Shown here piece by piece: positions 1-11,632 of a DNA stretch of 64,000 nucleotides. Below the pieces are notes generated by a model that had not been told where the DNA came from, did no database searches, and worked only from the letters and a program-made list of their open reading frames with translations. Origin of the DNA: Candolleomyces eurysporus (lineage: Eukaryota > Basidiomycota > Agaricomycetes > Agaricales > Psathyrellaceae); contig JANBPK010001189.1 of the NCBI GenBank assembly GCA_027579435.1, positions 1 through 64,000 of the forward strand, read 5' to 3'. Every line of letters starts with the position of its first letter. The first letter of the stretch is position 1. The position numbers were made by a program, and so were the translations under genes.

Positions 1-143
1 TTGGGCCCTGCGGCTCTGGCGTAGCCTGAGGTGTAGGAAGGGTGGGAGGTGCCCGTGGGACGCACCCACTCGTACATTGCGGCTGGGAGGGACGTCGGGG
101 TTCTGGTGTGGCTCGAAATTGCGATTACGGCGTCGTCTGACAT
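1..143 (-). CDS. 5' end of an unrecognised gene, cut by the window edge
   Basis: An open frame on the minus strand starts at an ATG at 143 and runs off the window at base 1, giving about 47 codons. It begins MSDDAVIAISS and continues through YEWVRP into a Ser/Thr/Pro/Tyr-rich stretch. A second in-frame ATG lies at 77. A purine-rich tract with runs of A and G lies just upstream of the first ATG. I do not recognise the product. The call rests only on an uninterrupted frame with a plausible start, so it is tentative. Confidence 0.35.
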   Translation of the reverse strand, partial: MSDDAVIAISSHTRTPTSLPAAMYEWVRPTGTSHPSYTSGYARAAGP

Positions 144-1880
144 CTTCCCCCCCCTTTTTTTTTGCTTGCTCTTCTTCGGATGAGCGGTGTGGGGTGGATA
201 CGGTGCGCTGATGACTGGTTGGTTGGTTGGCTGGTGGGGTGTCGTGTTATTATTTGTACTAGATAGAAGGTTTAATAGATTCTCTTCGTACCTTGCTCGA
301 TAGCCTTCGTAATTGCCTTGGTGCCTGGACTTGGGCGTTTTCTCGTTGGTGGTTCGTTTACGTGTTTGGTCGTCGGTGAGCTCTAAAACCTGGAGCTCTG
401 AGTCGTTGGAGGCCCTAGGCCGCTATGATCCTGGCCCTGCGCAGGAATAAGGTCGAAGCGATTCGTACTATATGGCGAGAAGTCTTGAGTTAGCGGGCGA
501 AAGAAAGAAGGGGACTCGACAACCTACCTTTCGTCGAGTCTATGATCGAGCCAAGGTCATTTCGCCACCGACTAGATGCGTCACCGGTCGACTACACAAC
601 CGGTTCAGAAGGCTCGGACGCCCCATCGTGTTGATTGGTGTTCGAATTTAAAGGAGGTGGTGCGTTGGAAATGGCTCGCGAGCTGGGACTTTCGCGAGGA
701 AATGAACTCATCCGCGTCTAAAAACCACATATTGTTGAACAGCAGAGCGCCCAAATCATGGAGAACCAGCTTGGAGCTGGAGCGCAGTAGGTAGGAAGTT
801 GAGGAGTACGTTATAACGTCATAGATCAACTTCGGGTCTTCATGCGGGCTTTGGACGATCTTATCTTATCAGCTGTTCGCCCCGCCTGCCAGCGAACCTG
901 AGCATGCCAACCTCTGCTTCTCTTGACATTACCCTCGACCCACCACTGGGAGCGAAGACAGTGGGTACTCGAGCCATGGAATTGCCGTTACCTCAATCTT
1001 ACAGCAACCGCTCTGCTCCCAGACCTGGGATTCTACAACGGCAGTCGCAACGACGTACTTTCCTCGGTCTTCTCAAGAAAAAGTCAATAGGAAAGCCTGG
1101 GATTCAGTGGGAAACCCTCAGTCTATAGCTTCATCGAAGGGCGCTCGAGTTAGGAACAATTTCGCGCCCTCCATGGAATCAAAGCCATTGATGCTTATAT
1201 CTCAAAGAAGGCCTCCTCTGCAGAGTCGCTGGTTGAGCTTTCAATTGAGAAAGTAGGTGCATCGGATCATATAGACCAGGTCACGTCGGTGCCATTTATA
1301 TGCATCGCGTCGCGTGGTTATTCCCTCCGTTATTCTCTTTCTGAACGATATTGCAGCTTTGGCAGGATCGTCCTCATTTCAGCTTCCTCAAGACCAGCAC
1401 AACTCGTTGTGCTATTCTTTCTCTGACGTCGATGATAATCTGATTACTCTTGGATCGCCTTGGGCTTCACCACTCAAGTCGGGTCTTTTCCGGGATGGAT
1501 CATCGTTCCGAGGTTTTTACTGCAGGTTCTCTCCCATGTGCAACCGCAACCTTCCAATCCACCCAATTTTTCCGACAGCATTGACTATAGTTTTCTACAA
1601 TATTCCCCGCACTTCTTTTCGACATGTAAGTCTTCCAATCTTCTTGTATTCAACGCGTTTGTGACGTCGAAAGAAGTCTTGTTCCTTGCCGCGAACTCTG
1701 CAATCAATGCGCACAGCTACAGATCAACCCTCCTTGCCCGACTACTTTATCCGCGGACTGGGGCCTGGATGAAGTGCGGGGGAATATAGGGTATGTTGAC
1801 CTCTGCTCATTGGTCAACCTCCCGAGAGAAAGCATCCGGTAGCACATGTCCTTTCGTACCCGTGCTTCCTCGAGAAACCT
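144..1880. other. No supportable gene; possible decayed exons near 560-800
   Basis: No conserved protein can be read through this stretch. On the plus strand, about 560-800 looks weakly coding (segments reading RLDASPVDYTTGSEGSDAP and MARELGLSRGNELIRV), but stops interrupt it and it may be an old exon remnant. The remainder has short frames of low quality. The left part is probably the promoter of the minus-strand gene at 1-143 and the right part that of the AA9 gene. Confidence 0.4.
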
Positions 1881-1890
1881 ACATAAATAA
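1881..1890 (+). promoter_or_regulatory. TATA-like element of the AA9 gene
   Basis: An A/T-rich ACATAAATAA lies about 60 bp upstream of the AA9 start codon, at a spacing compatible with a TATA box and a short leader. The call is by sequence and position only. Confidence 0.4.
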
Positions 1891-1947
1891 AGGTGGACTC
1901 GACTCCCAGATCTCTTCGAGTGGCCTTCCCAGTTCACCTAACCCGGA

Positions 1948-3401
1948 ATGCGTCTCTTTCTCACCTCCGCTGCGCTCGCTGGTCTCTTCGCGTCGGCTTC
2001 TGCCCACGCGACGTTCCAGCAGCTTTGGATCAACGGTGTCGATGCTGGAACCACCTGCACAAGGACTGTGAGGAGTAACTCCCCCGTCACGAGTGTCAGC
2101 AGCGCGGTAAGTACTTGGGGCGTTTACCCTCCCCCCTGTGACAAGACTGAAGTGTCTTTAGGATATCGCCTGCAACGCCCACAGCTCCAGCAACAATGTT
2201 TGCCCAGTCAGGGCAGGTGATACCCTCACCGTCGAGATGCACCAGCAACCTGGTGACAGGTCGTGCAGGAACGAGGCCATCGGTGGTCAACACTATGGTC
2301 CCGTCACTGTGCGTCAATTTCCATCCGTGTCCCAGTTTCCTCAAGCTAATGAAATCTTTAACAGGTCTACTTGGCCAAGGTCGCCGATGCAAGGACCGCT
2401 AGTCCAAACAGCGCTGGCTGGTTCAAGGTTTCGGAGGGCGGTTTGATGTCAAACAACCCTGACTACTTCGCCGTCCAGGTTCTCAACGTACGTCGCCTCT
2501 GGTCGATTGACCATGTTGGCATGAGCTGAATCTTCCTTTTCCAGGACAACTGTGGTCACTGGTCGTTCAAGGTTCCCTCTGATATTGCAGATGGTGACTA
2601 CCTCGTCCGCGCTGAAGTCATCGGTATGCTGCCCTTTAATACTCCACTTTGCACTCGAAATTAAATTTTTTGTACAGCTCTGCATGCTGCTGGTGCTGGC
2701 GGTGGTGCTCAATTCTACCCCGGATGCTACCAGATCTCAGTCTCCGGAGGCGGAAACGCCAACCCACCGACCGTCAGGTTCCCCGGAGCGTACAGCAATA
2801 GCGACCCTGGAATTGCCGTCAACATCCATGTGGATCTTACCACCTACAAGAGTGCGTTTCCGTTTCCTTCTCCCTTTTTCTCAGCATCTGAATATCAACG
2901 ACATTGCTCACTCTTTTCTACTAGTTCCTGGTCCCGCTCCCTATGGCATTCCCGCCGCCACCGTCGCCACCACCAGATGGCCAACCACCGCCACCTGGAA
3001 TACCGCCCAACAGCCCGCGACCAACCCCACGACCTACGTCCCCGCCAACCCACCACCCGCTCCTACGACGACTGCCCAGGTCCCACCCCCCGGCCCTACG
3101 ACCACTGCTGCTCCTGTCCCTACTCCCTCCGCCCCTGCTGGTGGTGCGGCGCTGTATGGACAATGTGGTGGAGTAAGTCATTCATCCTTTCGTTTCCTCG
3201 TATTTTTTCGTCGGGAGCTGACAATGTCTTTCTACTATTTAGAGTGGCTGGTCTGGTCCTACGACTTGCTCTCAAGGTACTTGCACCAAGTTGAACGGTA
3301 AGTCGTCGCCCTCTCTTCTTTTTTCATCCGNTTTTTTGGAACGCAGCTTACGATTTGCGATTTTTTGCTTTGTAGACTGGTACTCTCAGTGCACACCTTG
3401 A
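1948..3401 (+). CDS. AA9 lytic polysaccharide monooxygenase with C-terminal CBM1
   Basis: This is a secreted copper enzyme that oxidatively cleaves cellulose (formerly GH61). Exons are 1948-2106, 2162-2308, 2365-2487, 2545-2623, 2678-2851, 2925-3172, 3243-3297 and 3376-3401, which splice in frame to 336 residues. A signal peptide of about 19 residues ends before HATFQQLWING, so a histidine becomes residue 1 of the mature protein and can form the copper histidine brace. The second brace histidine is in GGQHYGPVTVY, and the axial tyrosine is probably in QFYPGCYQ. A Pro/Thr-rich linker follows, then a CBM1 cellulose-binding domain (YGQCGG, SGWSGPTTC, DWYSQC) spread over the last three exons. It is the only complete AA9 copy here; three decayed copies lie downstream. 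The single N at 3331 is in an intron. Confidence 0.93.
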
Positions 3402-3862
3402 GCGATCGATTATATACAAAATGGATTCGCATGATAGCCCGGCCTCTTGATGACAACAGAATGGTGTATGTTGAAGATGTTAATGCTTTATATTTCGAAG
3501 TTTCAAGTTTCGTTATTCTGGTGACCTAAAGCATGGCTATATCCTATCCTTTCTGAACCTGGGTCCTAGAGTATAGACCTTGTTCAGGCATTGCTTCAAG
3601 TCCCAGCATTTGCGTGAAGGCGGAAGAGCAAGCTCCATTCAGGCGCCACTGATGCCGGGGGTAAGTGGCAGGCTTCGAGATCGAGATAGATTGACGCCCT
3701 CGTTCTATGGTATGACATGGAAAAACCTTGAATTCAACATTATGTGAAACAAGCTAGGATCAAGGCTCGCAAAGCGAGCTAACGTAGCGGCGCAATTGTT
3801 TGCTGTGCCATGTTGATATAGCTTTGCCTACACCCTGTCAGGACAGTCCTCGGGTTGCACAG
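3402..3862. other. AA9 3' flank
   Basis: This stretch contains the 3' flank of the AA9 gene. Parts of about 3520-3660 are similar to sequence after the AA9 pseudogenes (around 8590-8700 and 14450-14600), showing that the duplicated unit extended past the AA9 stop codon. I see no gene in it. Confidence 0.6.
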
Positions 3863-4004
3863 TGCGAGGCAGTGTAGGCGCTTCACTTGCCCTCTCTCCA
3901 TTTATCTCCCTGTCGCCTATCGCTCTCCCTCCTGTCCTTCCTGCCCATCTCTCCCCACTTCCCATCTTCTACCCCATTCAACATCCCGCTGCAACGCTTC
4001 TTGG
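3863..4004 (+). promoter_or_regulatory. Conserved NACHT leader: GAGGCAG/GCGCTT block plus pyrimidine tract
   Basis: A block reading GCGAGGCAGTGTAGGCGCTT (3864-3883) is followed by a long C/T-rich tract up to the NACHT1 ATG. The same block and pyrimidine-rich leader precede NACHT3 and NACHT4, with a degraded version before NACHT2 and a weak one before NACHT5. Its retention between paralogues suggests the core promoter and 5' leader. Function is inferred. Confidence 0.45.
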
Positions 4005-6453
4005 ATGGCAGAGGCACCCCTGCACTTCGAGAACTTTTCCGGTGCTCGCAGTGTTCAACTAGGACACCAAACCATTAACGTTATTGCTGGAAATCAATAC
4101 CTTTCCAATGGTAGACAAAGTCAGTAAATCTTCGAGAACATGTCTACGGCTGCTAAACCCGTGCCTTTAGAGCTCATTTGCCGGCTTAACCCGATTATCG
4201 ACGCCTCTCATACTCGAGATCGAAAAAAAGTCTNCCCCCCGACTCGGCATGCTTTCCTGGAACGAGGAAACGTGTGATTCAGGGAATAACATCCTGGGCC
4301 GACACTGAAATTGTGCTGAGCGAAACCCCGGTTGTCGGCATCTACTGGTTTCACGGGTTTGCAGGAAGTGGCAAATCCGCTGTCTCGCTGGAAATCGCCA
4401 AGATATACGCTGGATCCGGGCGCTTGCTCGCAAGCTACNTTTTTCTTCCGCAATGCAGGAGACAGGAGCCGGATGAGCAGGTTTGCAGCGACATTGGCGG
4501 CTCAAATGGTGGCGGCAGTCCCTGCCACCGNCCCCGTTCATCGAAGCTGCCCTGGATGCCGAGCCAAACTTGCTTACTGAGGGCGTTTCCTTGGCCGTGC
4601 AGCTAGAGCGGGTGATTTACAAACCGTTTCAAGATGCTATGGAACAGGGACTTGTCCTTTTCGGTGGGCCTTTCATCATCGTCGTTGACGGACTCGACGA
4701 ATGCGAGGACAAGCAAGGGGTAGTGGACTTCATTGACCATACGCTCGAATTCTTCAAAAGACATCCTTCCATTCCCCTCCGATTCTTCATCGCTAGTCGG
4801 GTGGAAGAACACATCCGTTCTCGCCTGGACAATGATGGCGTTGTCTTCGGCGATCTCAATAGTCACTCGGCCGACAATGACATCGAAATGTTCCTTCAAG
4901 CATCGTTCCAGGAAGCAGCGGTCAAAGACCGCGTCATCAAATCCTACGTTCGAGCGAACGGGGAATGGCCGACGAAGCCAGACATGAACAAGTTGATCCG
5001 GCACATCAAAGGATCGTTCGTTCTTGCATCAACGATATTCAAATTCATTGTCAAACCTGCAACGGACGAGGACCCGTCGACACCTATGGACCGCCTCCCA
5101 CTCGCCTTCGAAACGAATGGCCTCGATGGTTTGTACGCTCAAACGCTTGCCCGTTCTCAACATCTCCCTCATTTCCATAACATCATCTCCACCATCGCAC
5201 TCGTTGAGAAACCGTTCCCGATTGTTGGCATAGCCGCCCTTCTTGGCATAGAAGCTTTCAAAGTCGTTCAGGTCTTGCTGAATCTCCAAGCGATTGTTCA
5301 TGTTCCTGGAACCGACGAGCGGGGCAGCGTGACACTATGTCATACATCCCTTCATGACTTCCTCACGACCGAAAGTCGATCGGGTGTTTCTTTGTTCCAC
5401 CCTCATTTCATTTCCAACTATCATACTATTACTTTGCCTGCCTCTTCAAAAAGATGGGTTGGACCTATCACAACTTCGGATTTCATTGGGACAGAGTTGG
5501 TAGACTCGGTGTCTGCGACTTCACCAATGGGATTGAGCAGTTCAAGGCTCAGACCTGCCAATCTCTGCGTGCCAACAGACTGCCCTACCACACTTTCCTC
5601 TGTACTCTGTTCTTTCACTCCCTCTTCCTGCATACCTCCCAAATCTCGGTTGATTTCTCGGATCGACTCACTGAGTGTGTCGAACAATCAGCGCTGGTGG
5701 CAGAATATCCTGACTCCCACATTAAACTCTGGCTGGAAAGTCGGTTTCCTCTTCTCTGGACTAATAACGCAAGCAATACGTATCAATTCACTGAGCACAT
5801 GTACGAGACGTTGCAACACAACTTACAACGTGCATCACCCGCTATCCATCACAAAGTACCTTTTTCGAATTTTGTCCGTCCGTTGTTTTGTATAACTGAA
5901 ACACCTTTATAGTTTCCAATAATTATAAAGCCATATCCTCGCTCAGCTGGAATGGAACATGAGTATATTATCAGGAAGGTACGATCACTCAACCCAGAGC
6001 TCCAGGATTGCTATGATGATACTTATATTAGCTTCCAGATTTCTCTTACAGGCCGAGATATTTTCAGTGTAAGTCGTCGATATTTGAACGCTGGAAATGT
6101 CACAGCCACTGAATAACCCTCAAAAGGTTCTAGAATGGATCGTGGCTCGTGCTCAAATCGAGTGGGAAGGATCGAGGGAAATGCCGCGAACTCCCCTGAG
6201 GCTTTCCTTTGAAGACAGATCCGGCAGTGTCACAGTCATCCTCGACCGACAGGATTCGCGTAGGACGATCAACATCAACATTACCAATGAACGGTATGAT
6301 TTCCCCTTCACACGAGTCATAAAGGGTTCTCAAAGGTCATATGTACTTCTCACTAACAGCGACGCGACACCCCAACCGAGGAGTACCACTTCTACTCCGC
6401 ATCGATCTCGTTCTCCATCTCCTCCCACGAGAAAGCGTCCCCGCCTCATGTAG
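4005..6453 (+). CDS. NACHT1: NACHT STAND NTPase (NLR-like), frame disturbed at homopolymers
   Basis: A signal-transduction NTPase of the fungal NLR type. Exons are 4005-4119, 4171-5855, 5913-6068 and 6127-6453. Exon 1 encodes MAEAPLHFENFSGAR followed by S-V-Q-L-G, the RHIM-like tetrad. Exon 2 carries the conserved PPDSACFPGTR-type linker, Walker A GFAGSGKS, Walker B VDGLDECED, an ASRVEEHIR sensor segment and a winged-helix region. Exon 4 ends in an R/S/P-rich stretch and PTRKRPRLM, a basic NLS-like end. Three N symbols (4234, 4438, 4531) break the frame, and deleting the last two restores it. A seven-A run (about 4225-4231) and a GGG where paralogues have GGGG (about 5382) are further one-base shifts. 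Either these are sequencing errors or this copy is a recent pseudogene. Confidence 0.82.
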
Positions 6454-6882
6454 ACGAGATGAATGGAGGATTCGAAGTCGAAGCAGTAGTCATTACTTGA
6501 ATGCGCCTGCAGCCCGAAGATGTTTAGACTGACACTGGCAGACATTAGAGCAAGACGATTCACCATTCACCTTATTGAAGTACTTAGTACTGGAGAAGGG
6601 GTGAACAGAGTTGATCCAAACAACGCGTTCCTTCTCTTTCACTCGCTCGATGAGTTCATCTCTCCACTCTCCATTTCCCTTATCGACGTCCTCGGTGTCG
6701 TTAGTCACAAACGCCCAATCACGATTTTAAGTGTACGGCAGTACCTGCCCTCTATCGAATGCCTTCAGTATGCCTATTAAGCTGGTATTTGCATGATATG
6801 TTGGCACAGCTCTGCTTACTCACGGGACGGTGTTCGTGTTGTACGTGAGGCAGCTCAGGCGCACTTCCTCACCTTATTTGAG
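6454..6882. other. NACHT1 3' flank with an unrecognised coding-like remnant
   Basis: The 3' flank of NACHT1 contains a minus-strand frame at about 6493-6708 reading NDTEDVDKGNGEWRDELIER, which looks coding. A diverged, stop-containing relative lies near 56735-56960 before NACHT5. The family is not recognised. See the corresponding finding. Confidence 0.4.
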
Positions 6883-7063
6883 GCAATGTGTAAGCTCCCT
6901 TGCAGCGTTGTGAAGCCGGAATCTTGGGTACCTTTCGGAACTCTTGCCAGTATGCAAAACGCCTTGGTCGACCTGAAATATAATGAACGGTCCAGACCAG
7001 CCAAATCTCGACTATATTTCCATTCATTCAATCAGATGCTGTGCAGGGAAAGAGAAATACTCA
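6883..7063 (-). pseudogene. NDUFS5 5' fragment (exons 2-3 and introns)
   Basis: The sequence matches the intact NDUFS5 gene from intron 3 through exon 3, intron 2, exon 2 and intron 1 (22739 to about 22968). Marker stretches include GTGTAAGCTCCCT, the reversed CFAYWQEFQK exon and the GTGAGTAT donor of intron 1. It lacks the ATG and the entire 3' half. It ends abruptly at about 7063, where AA9 sequence begins on the other strand. It cannot encode the protein. Confidence 0.75.
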
Positions 7064-8490
7064 CCCCCGTCATGAGTGTCAGCAGCGCGGTGAGCACTTG
7101 AGGCATTTATCGTCCCCCACGAGAAGACATGTTTAGGACACCCGGTCAGGCCAGGGCCGGTGTCAACTCCACCCTCACGATTGAGATGCGCCAGGAACCT
7201 GCCGACAGAACGAGGCCATCGATCGGCAACAGGTCTACTCGACGAATATAGCCCATGCAAGGCTGGTTCAAGCTTTCAGAGGGTAGTTTTTGGATGTTCA
7301 GCTCGGTTCTGGTTCACGGGCTTGTCGCACGGCAGGAACGATCACTCCTTCCGGTCGTCCCCCTGATTAGCTATGACTGTCATCTTACACCCTCGTAACA
7401 TGTATCCGTTTTATAAGCCAATCTTTACTATCCTCTGGTTATACGTCCCATTTACAATACAATATAGCTTCTCAGCTTCGATCCTTCTTCAAAAAGCCAA
7501 AGATCCCGGAACCTTGCCGTGCGGAGCCTCGACCACTGGCATGGCAGTACCCGTAGAGTGACTCAAACCACCCCGACTACCCCGCCATCCAGGTCCGTCA
7601 CCTAGTGTCGGTCAATCAGTGTGCGAGAGAACTCTTTTTCCAGGGCAAATGTGGCCACTGGTTGTTCAAGGATTCCTTAGATATCACGCCCGGTGACTAC
7701 CTCGTCCAAGCTAAAGTCATCGGTATGTTGCATTCCATTGCCCGAGTTTGGACTCGAAAGGACTCGAAATTGATCTATTTGGACAGCTCTCCATATAGCT
7801 AGCTTGGCTGCAGTGCCCTAACTCTACTCGGATGCTACTAAACCTCGGTCTCCGGAGGCGGAAACACCAACCCACCGACCTTCGGGCTCCCTGGAGCGTA
7901 AAGCGCCAACGACCCTAGTATTCAAGCCGTCCGACATGGATCTGACCACCTACAAGAGTGCGTTTCCGTTGCTCCACCCCCTTTACTCAGCACCTGAATA
8001 TAAACAACGTTGCGTGCTCTTTTCTACTAGTTCCCAGACCCTCTGCGGCATTCAACCCGCCGCCGCCGCCATCGCCACTACACGATGGCCGACTACCGCC
8101 ACCTGGAATACTGCTCAACAGCTAGGTTCGTGAACCAGACTCCTCGATGAGAGAAGAAAATCGTTCTCAACAGTCTGCGGCTAACCCTAAGACCTATGTT
8201 CCTCTTGTCCCTACTCCCTGCGCGCCTGCTTCGCTGTATGGGCAATGTGGTGGAGTAAGTCATCCATCCTTCCGTCTACTCGTGTTTCTTCGGGGGGGGG
8301 CGGATAGTGCTTTTCTATGTAGAGTGGCTGGTCTGGTCCTAAGACTTGTTCTCAAGTTGCATACCAGTTTGAACGGTAAGTACTCGTCCTCTCTTCCCTT
8401 TATATTCGTTTTTGGAACGCAACTTACAATTTGCGATTTCCGCTTTCCAGATTGATACTCTCAGTGCACAACTCGAGCGATCAATCATAT
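7064..8490 (+). pseudogene. AA9 pseudogene 2 (5' truncated, CBM1 remnant kept)
   Basis: Similarity to the intact AA9 gene begins in late exon 1 (CCCCCGTCATGAGTGTCAGC) and continues in order through damaged equivalents of exons 2-8, ending in the CBM1 exons (YGQCGG, SGWSGP, then a changed C-terminus). The signal peptide and the mature N-terminal histidine are missing, so no copper site can form. Stops and indels occur throughout; for example YPGCY has become a stop-containing frame. No short frame here should be called as a gene. Confidence 0.85.
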
Positions 8491-9164
8491 AAAAATGGAC
8501 TTGTATATCAGCCCGCCTCGTGATGACGACAGAACGGTGTATGTTCCAGATGTCAATGCAATTCACTTATATTTCAAAGTTTCTTCATTCTGGTGATATG
8601 AACGCCGACCTAAATCCTTCCTATAGCCTATCCTTTCTGAAGACCAGCCCTGAAATGCGGAACAGCAAGCCTCATTCAAGCGATGCCAGTGATGTTTTTA
8701 CCCTCACGCTGGGGGGTAAGTGGCAGGCCTCGAAATGGTCCGACGCCCCTTGGGGCACATTCGCTGGACTGTGTTTGTTCTTAAAACTGCTTTATACATG
8801 CACACCAGGCTGAGTGCGCTGTGTGATTCGACGCTTGCTCCTAAGATGGATTCATCTGGCACGGCTGCCTTCCACGTTCCCACCGACTCGGTCCATTAAT
8901 ATTTTAATATTTACCTTCTTGACATCGAGCACATTCATTCCTCTCGGCAAGAATTTCTGGTGGTGATGCTACTTCTCGATTTTGTAATCACTGATTCGTA
9001 CTACGCTTTGAGCACATCACCGATCGCTAGTGCTTCACTCGACGTGGATGGTGAATCAATCATCTTATTCGAATCTCTGCTGGTGTGGATCTAAACATCT
9101 TCAGACTGCAGGCCCCGTTAACGAATAACTAGTGCTTCGAGTTCGAATGCTCCGTCCATCTCGT
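8491..9164. other. Duplicated spacer between AA9 pseudogene and NACHT 3' end
   Basis: No gene. The sequence is paralogous to about 14372-15100: both carry CGCCTCGTGATG-CGACAG, AACGCCGACCTAAA, GCACATTCATTCCTCTC and the NACHT 3' flank with CAGACTGCAGGCCCC. It shows that the duplicated unit was AA9(+) facing NACHT(-). Confidence 0.65.
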
Positions 9165-11632
9165 CTACTTGAAGCGGGGACGCTTTCTCGGCGGGAGATC
9201 TTGAATACGACGTCGATGCGGGATAGAAGTCGTGCTCCTCAATCGGGGTGTCGCATGGCTGTTAGTGAGAAGTACATATGACATCTGAGCACCCTGTATA
9301 ACTCGGATGAAGGGGAAATCATACCGTTCATTGCCCCTATTGATGCTGACCGTCCAACGTAGGGTCTGTCGATCGAGCCTGACTGTAAGCCCGCCATCCG
9401 ATTCTCTGTTTAAGGAAAGCCTCAAGGGAGGTCGTGGCGTTTCCCTCGACTCTTCCCACTTGATTTGAGCACGGGCCATTATCCATTCGAGTACCTTTTT
9501 GAGGGATATTCAGTACCCTTAGCATTTTCAAGGTTCAAGAGATGGCAACTTACGCTGAAAATTCCGATGCCTGGAGGGAGGCGGAACTGGGTGCTAGGAT
9601 TTATTGTCACGGTAAAACTCTGGGTTGAGTGCTCGTACCAGCCCCGTAATAGTATACTCGCGTTCCATTCCAGCCAAGCGAGGATGTCGTTCTAGGATTT
9701 CCGGAAACTACAAATTTGTTTTCAGTTATATAAACAACGGAAGAATGGACATTGGAGGCGACATACATTGGCGTGAATTGCGGTCGAAGCACGTTGTAGG
9801 TTGTGTTGTAACGCCCGGTACGTATGCACACTGAATTGATACGTGCTCCCTTGTTCCAAATTAGCCCAGTAACCGGGCAACTGATCTTCCAGCCAGAGTC
9901 TAATGCGGGGGTCAGGACATTCTGCCGCCAGCGCTAATTGTTCGACACATTCGGTGAGTAAGTACGACAAGCTAACCGAAATTTGGGAGGCATTCAGGAA
10001 GAAGGGGCAGCAGAACAGAGTACAGAGGAAAGCGTGATAAGGCAGTCTGTTAACATGCAGAGATTGGCAAGCCTGAGCTTTGAACCGCTCAATCTCATCG
10101 ATGAAGTCACAGGCTTTTGGTTGAGAGAATGCTAACCAATGGGCACGGTAAAATTGCCAGCCGTAGGTACGGGCAGGCCTATCACCTGTTTCGAAGCCCA
10201 AGGAGAAGCAATAGTATGATAGTTGGAGATGAAATGAGGGTGGAACAAAGAAACACCCCGATCGCCTTTGGGTAGTGAGGAAGTCACGAAGGGACGTATG
10301 AGATAGTGTCACGTCGCCCCGCTCGTCGGTTCCGGGAACGTGAACAATCGCTTGGAGGTTCAGCAGGACCCGAACGACTTCGAAGGTTTCTATTCCAAGC
10401 AGGTCCGCTATCCCAACAATCGGGAGTGGCCGCTGCAGGAGCGCGACGGTTGAGACAATGTTACGGAAATGAGGGAGATGTTGTGAGCGGGCCAGCTTTC
10501 GAGCGTACAGGCTATCGAGGCCATTGATTTCGAGGGCGAGTGGGAGGCGGTCCATAGGCGTCGAAGGGTCGTCTTCCGTTGCGGGTTGGACAATGGACTT
10601 GAATATCGTTGATGCAAGAACGAACGATCCGTTGATGTGTCTGATCAACTTGTTCATGACTGGCTTCGTCGGCCATTCCCCGTGCGCTCGAACGTATGAT
10701 TGGATGACGCGGTCGTGAGTCGCTGCGTCGCGGAAAGATGCCTGAAGGAACATTTCGATGTCTTCGTCAGCCGAGTAATTGTTGAGATCGCCTAGGAGAA
10801 CAAACTCGTTTGAGAGGCGAGTGCGGATGTGTTCCTCCACCCTACTAGCGATGAAGAATCGGAGGGGAAAGGAAGGGTGTGTTTTGAAGAAATCGAGCAT
10901 ATGGTCGATGAAATCGACTACCCCTTGCTTGTCCTCGCATTCGTCCAGTCCGTCGACGACGATGACGAAAGATCCTTTGAAAAGGACAAGCCCCCTTTCC
11001 AGAGCAGCTTGGAGCGGTTCGTAAACTAGCCGCTCCAGCTGCACGGTCAAGGAAACGCCCTGAGTGAGCAAACCTGGCTCGGCGTCGATGGCGGCTTCGA
11101 CGAACGAGGCGGTGGCAGGCACCGCAGCCACCATTTGAGCCGCCAATGTCGCTGCGAACCTGTTCATGCGGCTCCTGTCTCCTGCATTGCGGAAGAAGAA
11201 GTAGCTTGCGAGTAAGCGCCCGGAGCCAGCGTATATCTTTGCAATCTCCAGCGAGATGGCAGATTTGCCACTTCCTGCGAATCCGTGAAACCAGTAGACG
11301 TGAAAAGTGGGATTTTTGCTGAGTGCAATCCCGGCGTCGGCCCAGGATGTTATTCCCTGAATGACATCCTTCCTCGTTCCAGGAAAGCATGCTGAATCTG
11401 GGGGAGATGCTCTTCGATCTCGATTGTGAGAGGCATCAAAAGTTGGGTTAAGCTGGAGAATGAGATCTAAAGGCGCGGCTTCAGCAGCCATGGACATGGT
11501 CTAGAAAATTCACCAACTTTTCCTCCCATTCGAGAGGTACTGATTTCCAGCGATAAGGTTAAAGGTTTGGCGTCTAAGTCGAACACCGCGAGCACCGGAG
11601 AGGTTCTCGAAGCGCAGGGGTGCCTCCACCAT
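9165..11632 (-). CDS. NACHT2: NACHT STAND NTPase, prematurely stopped in exon 3
   Basis: Exon 1 is 11632-11518, exon 2 is 11466-9767 (uninterrupted, and in frame with exon 1), exon 3 starts at 9707 and the exon 4 remnant ends at 9165. Walker A GFAGSGKS, Walker B VDGLDECED and HTSLRDFL are present. Two features set it apart. The exon 1 tetrad has decayed to V-R-L-R. Exon 3 contains an in-frame TAG at 9594-9596, where other copies read through with CAG in the equivalent region, giving a product of about 642 residues. The downstream exon still encodes the LPPRKRPRFK tail but is no longer reached. The N-terminal start differs too (MVEAP instead of MAEAP). It could be a functional short form or an early pseudogene. 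Confidence 0.82.

Noticed and set aside
2921..3181. Gly/Arg-rich minus-strand open frame
   Set aside because: It is the antisense shadow of the Pro/Thr-coding linker.
2552..3301. A 249-residue plus-strand open frame across the AA9 gene
   Set aside because: It reads through introns and out of the AA9 frame; the spliced AA9 with matching phases explains the region fully.
10306..11029. Plus-strand open frames across NACHT2
   Set aside because: Antisense shadows; the same shadows appear opposite every NACHT copy.
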